Shown here one piece after another: positions 9,200 to 17,522 of a DNA stretch of 64,000 bases. Numbering within the stretch: position 1 is the first letter of the stretch; every line of letters begins with the position of its first letter. Under the pieces are notes generated by a model, which had not been told where the DNA came from, ran no database searches, and was given only the letters and a program-made list of their open reading frames with translations. This DNA is from Candidatus Thiodiazotropha sp. (ex Codakia rugifera) (lineage in GTDB: Bacteria > Pseudomonadota > Gammaproteobacteria > Chromatiales > Chromatiaceae): contig JAHXHN010000003.1 of NCBI GenBank assembly GCA_025656675.1, positions 620,001-684,000 on the forward strand, read 5' to 3'. A program made the position numbers and the translations under genes.

Positions 9200-9270
9200 G
9201 GCGAAATCAACCTTGTTTTATTGATTATGAAACTTTGAAAGGTAATACGTGGCGATGCGGGATTTGGATG

Positions 9271-10041
9271 CTATGGCTCTATCGCGCAAAAGGTACCGTC
9301 GAACAGATGCTCGGCAAAGAAGCGGTTCAGATCGAAGTCAGGCACGCTCTCCAGCGTGTGTGCATAGGCAGAGCCGATGGTTTCATTTGAAGCGAGTGAT
9401 TCCAAAAACCGCAACTCGCCGAGCCCGACTTCCCTGACCTCCACTTCCCGTTGTGGGCGGATGACAACGATGTGTGACCCACCTTCATCCAGAGAGATGA
9501 CATCATCCATCGGTTCACCCTGATTGACAGCCCAGATCCGATAGACCGGATAGCTGGAGTTGATAAAGTGAATCGATGGGTGAGGGCGCAGACGAAGATC
9601 CCCTTGCGTCTCAGCCGGTATATTGACCATTTGTACCTCGTCCAGCCTAGTGGCATCCTCGGCATGGTAAGCGGCGGTCCAGGCATATTCGATCCTGGCG
9701 ACATCCGCAAGGTATGGGGCGCCGGATAGTTCCGGTATGCCTTTAAGAAAGTCGGGGAATGCCTCTCCGTATAACAGCAACGCACGATCCATTGGGGGAA
9801 AGGTCCGAACATAGGCCGTTGCCAGCATGCGGAAAGCCTCATCGCCCACCAGTTGTTTGATCACCGGGTACATGTCGGCCAGGGCGTCACCGTTCAAAAC
9901 AATGAAATTGTTGCGGTAGACGTTGAATCGTTCAATCCGCAGTCCGTCATCCTCGATCTCATCAAGCAGTGCCTGGGGCGGTGAGTCTGAGGAACGTAGT
10001 GCATCGCAGAACAGTTGCTGCAGTTCAGACAATGGCTTCAT
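9271..10041 (-). CDS. bufC: Bufferin-maturation partner protein (DUF2063 family)
   Basis: A 256-residue protein whose N-terminal part (LQQLFCDALRSSD, then RFNVYRNNFIVLNGDALADMY and YPVIKQLVGDEAF) is the DUF2063 'putative DNA-binding' domain. Despite that name, in DUF692-containing systems the domain acts as peptide-recognition partner of the maturation enzyme. The start at 10041 lies inside the end of bufB (17-base overlap), which indicates coupling. The longer frame upstream would only add residues read from bufB sequence. Its immediate DUF692 and DUF2282 neighbours make the assignment firm. Confidence 0.88.
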   Translation of the reverse strand: MKPLSELQQLFCDALRSSDSPPQALLDEIEDDGLRIERFNVYRNNFIVLNGDALADMYPVIKQLVGDEAFRMLATAYVRTFPPMDRALLLYGEAFPDFLKGIPELSGAPYLADVARIEYAWTAAYHAEDATRLDEVQMVNIPAETQGDLRLRPHPSIHFINSSYPVYRIWAVNQGEPMDDVISLDEGGSHIVVIRPQREVEVREVGLGELRFLESLASNETIGSAYAHTLESVPDFDLNRFFAEHLFDGTFCAIEP

Positions 10042-10912
10042 CGTATCGATCTCTGGTTGTCTGCAAAAACTTCTCGGCAAAACAGACTTCACGGTAGAGT
10101 TCCGGGAATTCAGGAATGTTGGTGTCCCACTCGATCAGCGTGGGTACAGTGCCATGGGTATTGATGTAGTCCCGGTAGAGCTGCCAGACTTCCTGACAAA
10201 CCGGTGAACCGTGATCGTCTACCCGCAGCTTTGTGTCACCGAGGTCCTGTATGGAGTGCCCGGCAAGATGTATCTCTCCCACAAGCTCGTGAGGCACAGC
10301 TGACAGATATTCCTGAATTGACCATCCATGATTGCTGCAGGAGACAAAGACATTATTGATATCGACCAGCAGTCCCGCACCGCTGCGTTTGGCGGCTTCC
10401 ACGTAAAATACCTGTTCGGGTATTTCGTTCTGTTTGAACTGCAGATAACTGGACGGATTTTCGATGAGAATCTCTCTACCCAGAAAATCCTGCACCTGTT
10501 CGATATGCTCGACAATCAGGCTCAATGTCTCTTCCGTATAGAACAGAGGAATCAGGTCGTGGGTATACCATTCGTAGCCATGACTCCAGGAGAGATGTTC
10601 TGAGATCAGGCCCGGTTCGAAACGATCGACCAGGGCCTTCAACTTCTTCAGGTGGTCGAGATCCACCGGCAGATGGCTGCCGAGCGAGGTACCCACACTG
10701 TGCAGTGACAGCGGGTAGTCTGCACGGATTCTCTCCAGATAGTGCAGCGGCGGTCCACCTCTGCCCATATAGTTTTCGGGATGAATCTCGAACCAGCCAA
10801 TGTCAGGCAGTTGTTCAATGATCGATTGATAGTGTTTCGGCTTAAGGCCGGCCCCGGCCCTTTTGGGTACTGGAGCCGCCACCGATCCAAGTGTGTTTAT
10901 TGTATCCTGCAT
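10025..10912 (-). CDS. bufB: DUF692-family multinuclear iron peptide-modifying oxidase
   Basis: A 295-residue TIM-barrel protein with conserved metal-ligand stretches: WFEIHPENYM, LHSVGTSLGSH, SEHLSW, ILIENPSSYL, VDINNVFVSCSNH, GEIHLAGHS and DDHGSPV. Family members (MbnB, TglH, BufB-type) are iron enzymes that oxidise cysteines in ribosomal peptides, for example to thiooxazoles or oxazolones. The expected substrate is the four-cysteine peptide encoded just upstream. I place the start at the ATG at 10912, which gives a normal family length; the Shine-Dalgarno sequence is weak. Upstream readings overlap the bufA terminus. Confidence 0.92.
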   Translation of the reverse strand: MQDTINTLGSVAAPVPKRAGAGLKPKHYQSIIEQLPDIGWFEIHPENYMGRGGPPLHYLERIRADYPLSLHSVGTSLGSHLPVDLDHLKKLKALVDRFEPGLISEHLSWSHGYEWYTHDLIPLFYTEETLSLIVEHIEQVQDFLGREILIENPSSYLQFKQNEIPEQVFYVEAAKRSGAGLLVDINNVFVSCSNHGWSIQEYLSAVPHELVGEIHLAGHSIQDLGDTKLRVDDHGSPVCQEVWQLYRDYINTHGTVPTLIEWDTNIPEFPELYREVCFAEKFLQTTRDRYDEAIV

Positions 10913-10928
10913 CGGTAATCTGCCTGGG

Positions 10929-11186
10929 TTATTTCGCAGCCATGCTACCGCCAACGATCTTTTCACAGGTACCCTTCAGTACCAGCATCCAGGCATTGCC
11001 TTGGGCATCAACAGTCGAGGTGCCGGCACAGCTGGTACCTGGACCGGCAGCACAGTCGTTCTTACCGGCTTTGGCGACGCCGAAACACTTCTCTGTGTCA
11101 GCTGCGGTTGCCATACTCAAGGGAGACATGGTCAGTGCAGTGGTAATGGCGCCGGCAACGATTGCGGAAGTAGTAGACTTTTTCAT
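10929..11186 (-). CDS. bufA: Bufferin precursor peptide (DUF2282), metal-binding RiPP
   Basis: An 85-residue precursor. The N-terminus ([20 protein letters not shown] to MATAAD) is a Sec signal peptide, and the core carries four cysteines at residues 34, 45, 53 and 74 in the contexts [20 protein letters not shown] and GTCEK. This is the DUF2282 pattern of bufferins, periplasmic copper/zinc-sequestering peptides modified by the DUF692 enzyme before export. GGAGGAG lies at ideal distance before the ATG. It is first of the operon bufA-bufB-bufC-doxX. The metal served here cannot be read from the sequence; copper would fit the NosZ-rich surroundings. Confidence 0.9.
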   Translation of the reverse strand: MKKSTTSAIVAGAITTALTMSPLSMATAADTEKCFGVAKAGKNDCAAGPGTSCAGTSTVDAQGNAWMLVLKGTCEKIVGGSMAAK

Positions 11187-11593
11187 TTTTTCTCCTCCAA
11201 TAAGGATTCAATGTGTTGATAATCATAGCGGCGAAGTGGCTGTCACATTCGCCGTTGAAATTATTGTATATCAAAAAAATGCCGTTCAACTTGAGGGTAC
11301 ACTGCGTGTTAAGGAGCAGTCAGTGTGCTTAATATACGGTTGATATAACATTAAAGATTCATAAAAACATATGCTTACTAAGAGCCACTGATCTCTCATG
11401 ATAAACAGGATTTAACTGAGAGAGGTGGTGTTGTGATACTTTCGTTATTTAATTGTTATAACCCTATGACCTTCGGTCTAATTAAATAGAGGGCATGTCT
11501 GCTTTAGTTGTCATTATGCAACGCTTGAAAAAGTTGAAGACCAGTACAGTGACACGCGAGTGTGTACAACAATAACAATATCCGGAGACGCTG
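11187..11593. other. Divergent intergenic region between bufA and the ThDP-enzyme gene
   Basis: About 400 AT-rich bases between divergent transcription units. It must hold promoters for the bufferin operon (minus) and for the gene at 11594 (plus). I see no FNR palindrome and no convincing ECF-sigma or metal-repressor palindrome, and no gene. Confidence 0.5.
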
Positions 11594-13258
11594 ATGAAAG
11601 CTTCTGATCTAATGGTAAGGTGTTTGGAAAATGAAGGCATTGAATATATCTTTGGCGTGCCCGGAGAAGAGAATGCTGACTTCATGATGTCGCTGGAGCA
11701 GTCTGAGAAGATTAAATTCATCCTCACGCGGCATGAACAGGGCGCGGCATTCATGGCGGAGATCTACGGTCGATTGACAGGGAATCCGGCTGTTTGCCTG
11801 GGTACGCTGGGACCCGGTGCAACCAATCTCATAACCGGAGTGGCGGATGCCAATATGGATCGTGCTCCCATATTGGTTTTGACCGGCCAGGGATCCACTG
11901 CCCGGCTGCACAAAGAGTCGCATCAGATCATGGACGTGGTGGATATGTTCACCCCCGTCACAAAGTGGGCGACAAGTATCTACAACGCCATAACCATACC
12001 TGAGGTGGTACGCAAAGCCGTGCGTCTGGCCCGTACCGAAAAGCCGGGTGCCGTTCATATCGAATTGCCCGAGGATATCGCCAAACACCATGTCGAAGCT
12101 GAGCCGCTCGAGCCCCGCCGGTTTCGCCGTTCTGTAGCCGACGACAAGATAGCCGATCAGGCGTTTGAGTTGATCGCTAACGCCAAGAGACCGGTCATCA
12201 TTGCCGGTAACGGTGCCATTCGACGTCGTGCTGCAAAACAGCTGCGGTTATTTTGTGAGAAGACAGGGGTGGGAGTCTTGAGTACCTTTATGGCCAAAGG
12301 TGCCGTCGATATGGATGCCGATTACTGTCTCTATACCATCGGACTCGGCAGCAAGGACTATCCAACGTTGGCCATCGACGAATCCGATCTGGTGATCACG
12401 CTGGGCTTCGATATGGTCGAGTACCATCCGAAGTTATGGAATCCCCAAAAGAGCAAGACGATCATCCATGCCGATTTCATGCCTGCGGAGATTGATGAGT
12501 ATTATCATCCAAAGGTGGAATTGGTCGGTGACCTCGCTCACACGCTTTGGATGCTAAATGAGCGTCTGGCGACTCGGGGTAATTTTCAATTCGACCTGAC
12601 GCAACAGGCAGAGACGCGACGTTTGATGCAGGAAGAGCTGGCCGAACATGCCGATGACGATACTGTAGGGACGATTCGCCCACAAAAGATGTTGTGGGAT
12701 ATCCGCAATGTATTGGGTGAGAGGGATATAGTTCTGTCTGATGTGGGTGCACATAAAATGTGGATTGCACGTCACTACCATTGTCATGAACCCAATACCT
12801 GCCTGATCCCTAACGGCTTCTGTTCCATGGGGTTCGCGCTGCCCGGTGCCATCGCTGCCAGCCTGGTCATGCCGGATCGGCGTGTTCTCGGCATCTCCGG
12901 GGATGCAGGATTTCTAATGAATGTACAGGAGATGGAGACGGCCAAGCGACTCAACAGCAATCTGGTAATGCTGGTGTGGGAGGATCACGCTTACGGACTC
13001 ATCGCCTGGAAACAGGAGAGCGAGTTCGGACGGCATACCGATCTTGCATTCAACAACCCTGACTGGATGCAGTTGGCAGATGCATTCGGTTGGCATGGCT
13101 TTCGGGTCGAGCGGAGTGGAGACTTCAGCGACACACTGGAGAGAGCATTCCGTCAGCAGGGGCCGTCACTGGTCATTGTGCCTGTCGACTACCGGGAAAA
13201 CATGGCGTTGACAAGGCGCCTCGGCGAGATGACCGAGCCCTGTCCAGTCGCCAGCTGA
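11594..13258 (+). CDS. Acetolactate-synthase-like ThDP-dependent enzyme
   Basis: A full-length 554-residue ThDP enzyme of the IlvB/AlsS type: Pyr domain with GVPGEENADFM and the catalytic glutamate in RHEQGAAFMAEIYGR, central Rossmann-like domain (PVIIAGNGAIRR), and PP domain with the ThDP/Mg motif beginning ISGDAGFLMNVQEMETAKRLN. The closest recollected group is AlsS, which condenses two pyruvates to acetolactate. No ilvN regulatory subunit follows, and the partner gene is an FMN-dependent GltB-like protein, so the true reaction may differ from branched-chain synthesis. GGAG precedes the ATG. The intact active-site residues argue for an active decarboxylase or carboligase. Confidence 0.85.
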   Translation: MKASDLMVRCLENEGIEYIFGVPGEENADFMMSLEQSEKIKFILTRHEQGAAFMAEIYGRLTGNPAVCLGTLGPGATNLITGVADANMDRAPILVLTGQGSTARLHKESHQIMDVVDMFTPVTKWATSIYNAITIPEVVRKAVRLARTEKPGAVHIELPEDIAKHHVEAEPLEPRRFRRSVADDKIADQAFELIANAKRPVIIAGNGAIRRRAAKQLRLFCEKTGVGVLSTFMAKGAVDMDADYCLYTIGLGSKDYPTLAIDESDLVITLGFDMVEYHPKLWNPQKSKTIIHADFMPAEIDEYYHPKVELVGDLAHTLWMLNERLATRGNFQFDLTQQAETRRLMQEELAEHADDDTVGTIRPQKMLWDIRNVLGERDIVLSDVGAHKMWIARHYHCHEPNTCLIPNGFCSMGFALPGAIAASLVMPDRRVLGISGDAGFLMNVQEMETAKRLNSNLVMLVWEDHAYGLIAWKQESEFGRHTDLAFNNPDWMQLADAFGWHGFRVERSGDFSDTLERAFRQQGPSLVIVPVDYRENMALTRRLGEMTEPCPVAS

Positions 13259-13302
13259 ACGCTGCATCCACTAGAGCTCACATAAACCGGAGAGAGATAC
13301 TC

Positions 13303-14814
13303 ATGATGACAGCCGTGACAGAAAGCTGGGTATTTACCTTGCTAGAGGTGCTATCGGTCATATTTATATTCCTGATAGGACTGGGGCTTCTTACCGTCAC
13401 AGTGCTCTATATCATCGATGTCACACAGACTCAGCAGACGATCAGGCGCAACTACCCAGTGATCGGCCGCTTCCGCTACTTCTTTGAACATATGGGGGAG
13501 TTTTTCCGTCAATACTTTTTCGCCATGGATCGTGAGGAGATGCCGTTCAACCGAGCCGAAAGATCCTGGGCCTACCGTGCCGCGAAAGATGAGAACAACA
13601 CTATCGCCTTTGGTTCGACACGAGATCTTCGCCCCGCCGGCTCCATACTGTTCGTCAACTGCCCCTATCCAACCTTGGGAGAGGACGCAGTACCTGCGAG
13701 AGAGGTTGTCATCGGACCGCAATGCGCCAAACCCTATGCAACTGACTCTCTGATCAATATATCCGGCATGAGCTTTGGCGCTTTGTCGGTACTGGCGGTA
13801 CGCGCGCTCTCCACCGGGGCAAGCAAGGCCGGCTGCTGGATGAATACCGGAGAGGGGGGACTCTCTCCCTATCATCTTGAAGGTGGTGCCGATCTTGTGT
13901 TCCAGATCGGTACGGCGAAATTTGGTGTGCGCGATGAAGCGGGCAATCTGTCCGACGATAAACTCAAGGAGATCGCAGCGCATGAATCGGTTCGTATGTT
14001 CGAGATCAAGCTCAGTCAGGGGGCCAAACCCGGAAAGGGGGGAATACTGCCGGGCGCCAAAGTGACGGAAGAGATTGCCCGTATCCGTGGTATCAAAGTG
14101 GGTCAGGATGCCCTCAGCCCCAACCGACATCCTGACATCAACAATGCAGACGAGCTGTTGGATATGATTGAGGGGATACGTCGTGTCACCGGCAAGCCGG
14201 TGGGTTTCAAAACAGTGGTCGGTGCTTATGGCTGGTTGGAAACCCTGTTTGAAACAATCAATCGAAGGGGCAAGGAGAGTGCACCCGATTTTATTACCGT
14301 GGACGGTGCTGACGGTGGTACCGGTGCAGCACCCATGGCGTTGATGGACTATGTGGGACTACCACTCAATGAAAGTCTGCCGATGATGATCGACATGCTG
14401 TGTCGATTTGGTCTCAGGGACCGAGTCAGGGTTATCTGTTCGGGCAAGTTGATTACACCCGCTGGTGTTGCCTGGGCACTGGCGGTCGGGGCCGATTTCG
14501 TTGTTTCCGCCAGAGGATTCATGTTCGCACTGGGCTGTATTCAGGCGTTACAGTGTAACAAGAATACCTGTCCAACCGGCATCACCACTCATAACCCCAA
14601 GTTACAGCGTGGGCTTGTTTCCAAAGATAAGGCGGAACGCGTTGCCAACTATGTCAAAAACATGAACTACGAAGTCGGCCTGCTGGCTCACTCATGCGGT
14701 GTCAGGGAACCGCGTGAGCTGAAACGTTTTCATGCGCGTATCGTGATGGAGAATGGTAAATCCGTTCCGCTTGATGAGCTCTATCCACCGGTCACGCAGG
14801 ATGCCGGGGCATAG
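13303..14814 (+). CDS. Membrane-anchored FMN-binding glutamate-synthase-like protein
   Basis: From the ATG at 13303 (GGAGAGAG upstream) the protein has 503 residues. Residues 15-40 form a membrane segment; the rest resembles the FMN/iron-sulfur alpha-subunit core of GltB: NISGMSFGALSVLA, NTGEGGLSPYH, KPGKGGILPGAKV, TVDGADGGTGAAP and the 3Fe-4S motif CIQALQCNKNTCPTGI. It lacks the glutaminase domain. Such stand-alone proteins are annotated as glutamate-synthase-related but their substrates are not established. It lies 44 bases after the ThDP-enzyme gene, so the two are probably co-transcribed, an arrangement that suggests a shared pathway. Confidence 0.85.
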   Translation: MMTAVTESWVFTLLEVLSVIFIFLIGLGLLTVTVLYIIDVTQTQQTIRRNYPVIGRFRYFFEHMGEFFRQYFFAMDREEMPFNRAERSWAYRAAKDENNTIAFGSTRDLRPAGSILFVNCPYPTLGEDAVPAREVVIGPQCAKPYATDSLINISGMSFGALSVLAVRALSTGASKAGCWMNTGEGGLSPYHLEGGADLVFQIGTAKFGVRDEAGNLSDDKLKEIAAHESVRMFEIKLSQGAKPGKGGILPGAKVTEEIARIRGIKVGQDALSPNRHPDINNADELLDMIEGIRRVTGKPVGFKTVVGAYGWLETLFETINRRGKESAPDFITVDGADGGTGAAPMALMDYVGLPLNESLPMMIDMLCRFGLRDRVRVICSGKLITPAGVAWALAVGADFVVSARGFMFALGCIQALQCNKNTCPTGITTHNPKLQRGLVSKDKAERVANYVKNMNYEVGLLAHSCGVREPRELKRFHARIVMENGKSVPLDELYPPVTQDAGA

Positions 14815-15059
14815 TGCGCTCGCCACCTCGTATCATTCCTATCCGACTTGAGAAACACGATCACACCAGACGGAAAATAGATTTGTTGCTGGCGTGTATC
14901 GTGCTTCGATGTGACAGACCGGTTAAGTATCTGTTATTTTTTTGTGTATCTTCCGTGAACGATTACTGATCTTTCTCCCTTTTAATTGGTGTTGAAACCG
15001 GCCGGTCATTGCCCCCGGATCAATACACAGTCACAACTCGATAATTAGGAGAAATCAAT

Positions 15060-15524
15060 ATGAAAACCCAACACCCCAAACGGCTGAAACTGGCAGCCTC
15101 TGTAGCTGCACTGTTTGCAATGCCGCTCTCTCTCAGCGCCGAGACGATCACCGGCAAAATCAATGGTCATGAGTGCGCCCACCACGGTGCAAGCTGCCCG
15201 GTGGAGAAGCTCGATCCGCATATCGCGCTTGAATCGGACTTCGTGCTGATGATGGATAACGGCGAATATACCTTCATGCCCAACCTGAGCCGCGATATCA
15301 AGGTCAGGTATGTTCTGGATACCGTTCAAGTGGAAGGGAAAAAACACCCCAGGTTCAATGCGATCAAGGTCGATGTCTTTCGTGTCAAGCAGGGCGACAA
15401 GTTCGTCACCGTATGGACCCAAAAGCAGGCGGACTTCGAATACAAGGCGCTTTACGAAGACGGATATGCTTGGCCGGGTCAGCAAATTGAGTCACTGAAA
15501 AAGTATGACAAGCCAGCGAGTTGA
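15060..15524 (+). CDS. Exported protein of unknown function with a His/Cys cluster
   Basis: A 154-residue protein with a clear signal peptide (VAALFAMPLSLSAE) and a good GGAG upstream of the ATG at 15060. The mature protein begins with a conspicuous HECAHHGASC cluster that could bind a metal, then a region with YTFMPNLSRDIKVRYV. I do not recognise the family. It is bounded by a hairpin downstream, so it appears monocistronic. The preceding 245 bases carry no gene and probably contain its promoter. Confidence 0.75.
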   Translation: MKTQHPKRLKLAASVAALFAMPLSLSAETITGKINGHECAHHGASCPVEKLDPHIALESDFVLMMDNGEYTFMPNLSRDIKVRYVLDTVQVEGKKHPRFNAIKVDVFRVKQGDKFVTVWTQKQADFEYKALYEDGYAWPGQQIESLKKYDKPAS

Positions 15525-15542
15525 GCTGGATATAACAGGATT

Positions 15543-15574
15543 GCGTCAGACCCGGATCGATCTAGGTCTGACGC
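15543..15574. terminator. Hairpin after the HECAHH protein gene
   Basis: A perfect 10-bp stem, GCGTCAGACC and GGTCTGACGC, with a 12-base loop, 19 bases after the stop codon. The T run is missing. Confidence 0.5.
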
Positions 15575-15823
15575 TGGAACAATAAAGGACAGACCACGAT
15601 TGTTAAAAAACTTCCTGATTACCCACCAGATGCAGCTTTCGCTGCTTGGGCTACGTCTGGCGGAGAAACGGCAGTGTTGCTTCGGGTTGATCAGGCTGGT
15701 TTTTCAAAGAAAAGGGGGGGTATACATCCTATACTTCCTCCTTGACCGTACCCCAGCCATTCCGTTAAACATTTTTTCGTTGCGATGGCAGTCTGTTATG
15801 TCTGACAAACCAGATTCGATATC

Positions 15824-16129
15824 ATGAAACTATACGACCTATTCTATCGTCTCCCGATCATCACCTTCTTTATATTGATCGCATCCGGTTTCGTTTTCGG
15901 GGCGATGACGCTGAACATTTTTCGCCTTTTTGCGGCCAACTGGAACTTCATAAAAACCTACGGGATTATCGCGCTACACGAAGGTGCACTGATACAGACG
16001 ATGGAACTGCTCCTGACTGGCATACTCTCGATGATCATGTTCCTGACCTTTAAATTTTGCGAGAAGATTCTGATCGATCGGATGAGTGCGATAAAGCTCA
16101 AGCGTCGCAAGGCATCATCAGAAGACTGA
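15824..16129 (+). CDS. Small two-helix inner-membrane protein, unknown function
   Basis: A 101-residue protein with two membrane segments (FFILIASGFVFGAMTL near residues 15-32 and TMELLLTGILSMIMFL near 59-75) and a basic C-terminus, LKRRKAS. The family is unrecognised. The ribosome-binding site is weak. A hairpin follows. The hydrophobicity pattern and the acidic/basic tail make coding plausible, but there is no domain support. Confidence 0.6.
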   Translation: MKLYDLFYRLPIITFFILIASGFVFGAMTLNIFRLFAANWNFIKTYGIIALHEGALIQTMELLLTGILSMIMFLTFKFCEKILIDRMSAIKLKRRKASSED

Positions 16130-16148
16130 AAAAACCAAGGCAGACAAC

Positions 16149-16170
16149 GCCAGAGCCTGTTGACTCTGGC
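16149..16170. terminator. Hairpin after the small membrane protein gene
   Basis: GCCAGAG and CTCTGGC (16149-16155 and 16164-16170) form a 7-bp stem with an 8-base loop, about 20 bases after the stop codon, followed by AGCTTT. The next 295 bases hold no supported gene. Confidence 0.45.
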
Positions 16171-16465
16171 AGCTTTGGTCATGTCTGCGCAGTGACTCAC
16201 TTCGTCAATGGTGCAATGCTGTCCAAGGAAATAGCATAATCTTGGCTGTCTCTTTCTTCTGCAAGCGTTGCACTGAGAGCAATACGTGGAGAGTCTTCGA
16301 AGAACGGATAATCGACGATCCTAGAAAATTCAGCGAAGAGATTCTCAACTTGGTTCAGTTCCATTGCAGCGGAGTACCCTTTTCATTTAACACTACAATA
16401 AGCGGCGCTGAGCAACAAGGCTGCGGAGCGTCCAAGCGAGCATAGCGAATGACTTAATTGAGTGG

Positions 16466-16803
16466 TTATTGCTTGCTACGTAATTCACTTGGTTTCTTGT
16501 AACAATTATCAACGCACTCACAGCATATGCTTAGGTTCTTCTTTTCATGTTTAAATATGTGTTCTACCTCATTTGTTTTTATGCCGCAGTATGTATAAAT
16601 CGGATTCTTTTCTCGCTCTTCTAGTTCCTTTTGTGCTTTTGCTGCTATTTCATGAATCTTAAGCAAGATTCTTCGGATTTGGTGTTCTGTGAATCTTCAG
16701 GCGTTCTACCTAGCTGTTCATTCAAGTCTTGAAGCAATACCGCTTCTTTTCGTTTCATTGTGCCTAGCAACTTTCTAATTCTGTCATCCGTATTGATTAG
16801 CAC
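16466..16803 (-). pseudogene. Frameshifted small protein with a ClpX-type zinc-finger-like C-terminus
   Basis: Two minus-strand frames join into one plausible protein of about 112 residues. The first runs from GTG 16803 (or ATG 16758) and reads KRKEAVLLQDLNEQLGRTPED. Near 16670-16690 it must shift by one base to the second frame, which reads KIHEIAAKAQKELEEREKNP and then a region resembling the ClpX zinc finger: CGIKTNEV, followed by ICCECVDNC. The first cysteine of the classical CxxC pair is replaced by tyrosine. In the assembled sequence the upstream frame ends early and the downstream frame has only a TTG start, so the gene is either broken or carries a sequencing error. AT-rich composition sets it apart from its neighbours. 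Confidence 0.45.
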
Positions 16804-17006
16804 ATTCTTAGTATTTATAGGTGATTATCTAGCCAGCACTGATATGGGATATGCTGCTGGCACTGTCATTGGAATATAAAGCTCCGTAGATAATTCTCAT
16901 TTAGGTGTAACTGGCAGGACGCCGGGGGTATTGGATATCTTATTTAACAGTCCTAACGTAGCATTATAAATACCAGACTTAACAAAGACTGCTACGTCTA
17001 TTGAAC

Positions 17007-17513
17007 CTACTCTGCACCCGGTAACGGCACACCGGGACGAACGGTAATAAAACGATACGGGACCGAAACCAATCCTTGTTGAGTGTCGATCAGAACCTGG
17101 GCTTCCCACTCCATGGCATCCCAGACACAAACAGGCAGCATGCCGCTACCGGTAAATTCACCCGCTGAGCCATTCTTCAGCTTTATCCGATTGAATCCCA
17201 TGTTCATATCCACGCCACTGAAGTCGACTTCGATTTGATCCGCCTCCAGACCCTGCAGACTCACTTGTAACTGAAGCGGTTTCACAACCGGGAGTTCTCT
17301 GGGTTCGATGGAGAAACTGACAAGACTGCCATCCTCCAATTGTGTCACACAGGGTCCTGCTCGCAGATCGCATGCGGGGTCTACTGCAGCTTTTATGTTG
17401 ATTGTGGGAAATAGCATGGGCCAGGCTTTGTAGATGGCCACTGTGCAGACAGCGGCAATCAGCAAACCGAGAAGCACCCATAGGGTTGTATTGCTTTTGT
17501 TTGAGACTTCCAT
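17007..17513 (-). CDS. Membrane-anchored FixH/YtkA-like protein at the end of the nos operon
   Basis: A 168-residue protein with one N-terminal membrane helix (LWVLLGLLIAAVCTVAIYKAW) and a periplasmic beta-rich domain with VDMNMGFNRIKL and LPVCVWDAMEWEAQV. The Met pair, the conserved cysteine and the small Ig-like fold recall FixH/YtkA domains, which are associated with cytochrome oxidase and copper assembly. It starts 10 bases after the nosY stop codon with AGGA at the right distance, so it belongs to the nos operon. It could help deliver copper to NosZ or be a NosX-like helper; this is inference. Confidence 0.65.
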   Translation of the reverse strand: MEVSNKSNTTLWVLLGLLIAAVCTVAIYKAWPMLFPTINIKAAVDPACDLRAGPCVTQLEDGSLVSFSIEPRELPVVKPLQLQVSLQGLEADQIEVDFSGVDMNMGFNRIKLKNGSAGEFTGSGMLPVCVWDAMEWEAQVLIDTQQGLVSVPYRFITVRPGVPLPGAE

Positions 17514-17522
17514 CAATCGATC

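Noticed and set aside
13090-13302. Long N-terminal extension of the GltB-like protein
   Set aside because: It lies inside the ThDP-enzyme gene in another frame; the ATG at 13303 has a good Shine-Dalgarno sequence and leads directly into the membrane anchor.
13351-14130. 259-codon minus-strand frame antisense to the GltB-like gene
   Set aside because: Opposite-strand shadow; the plus-strand protein has unambiguous motifs and iron-sulfur ligands.
15600-15827. 75-codon plus-strand frame that overlaps the start of the small membrane protein gene by ATGA
   Set aside because: TTG start, distant and weak ribosome-binding site, unusual residue composition and no recognisable domain. The ATGA overlap alone is not enough.
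16242-16445. 67-codon plus-strand frame with Cys-rich N-terminus (FFCKRC)
   Set aside because: TTG start without a ribosome-binding site; the second half is low-complexity and the family is unknown. It might be a remnant, but support is too thin.
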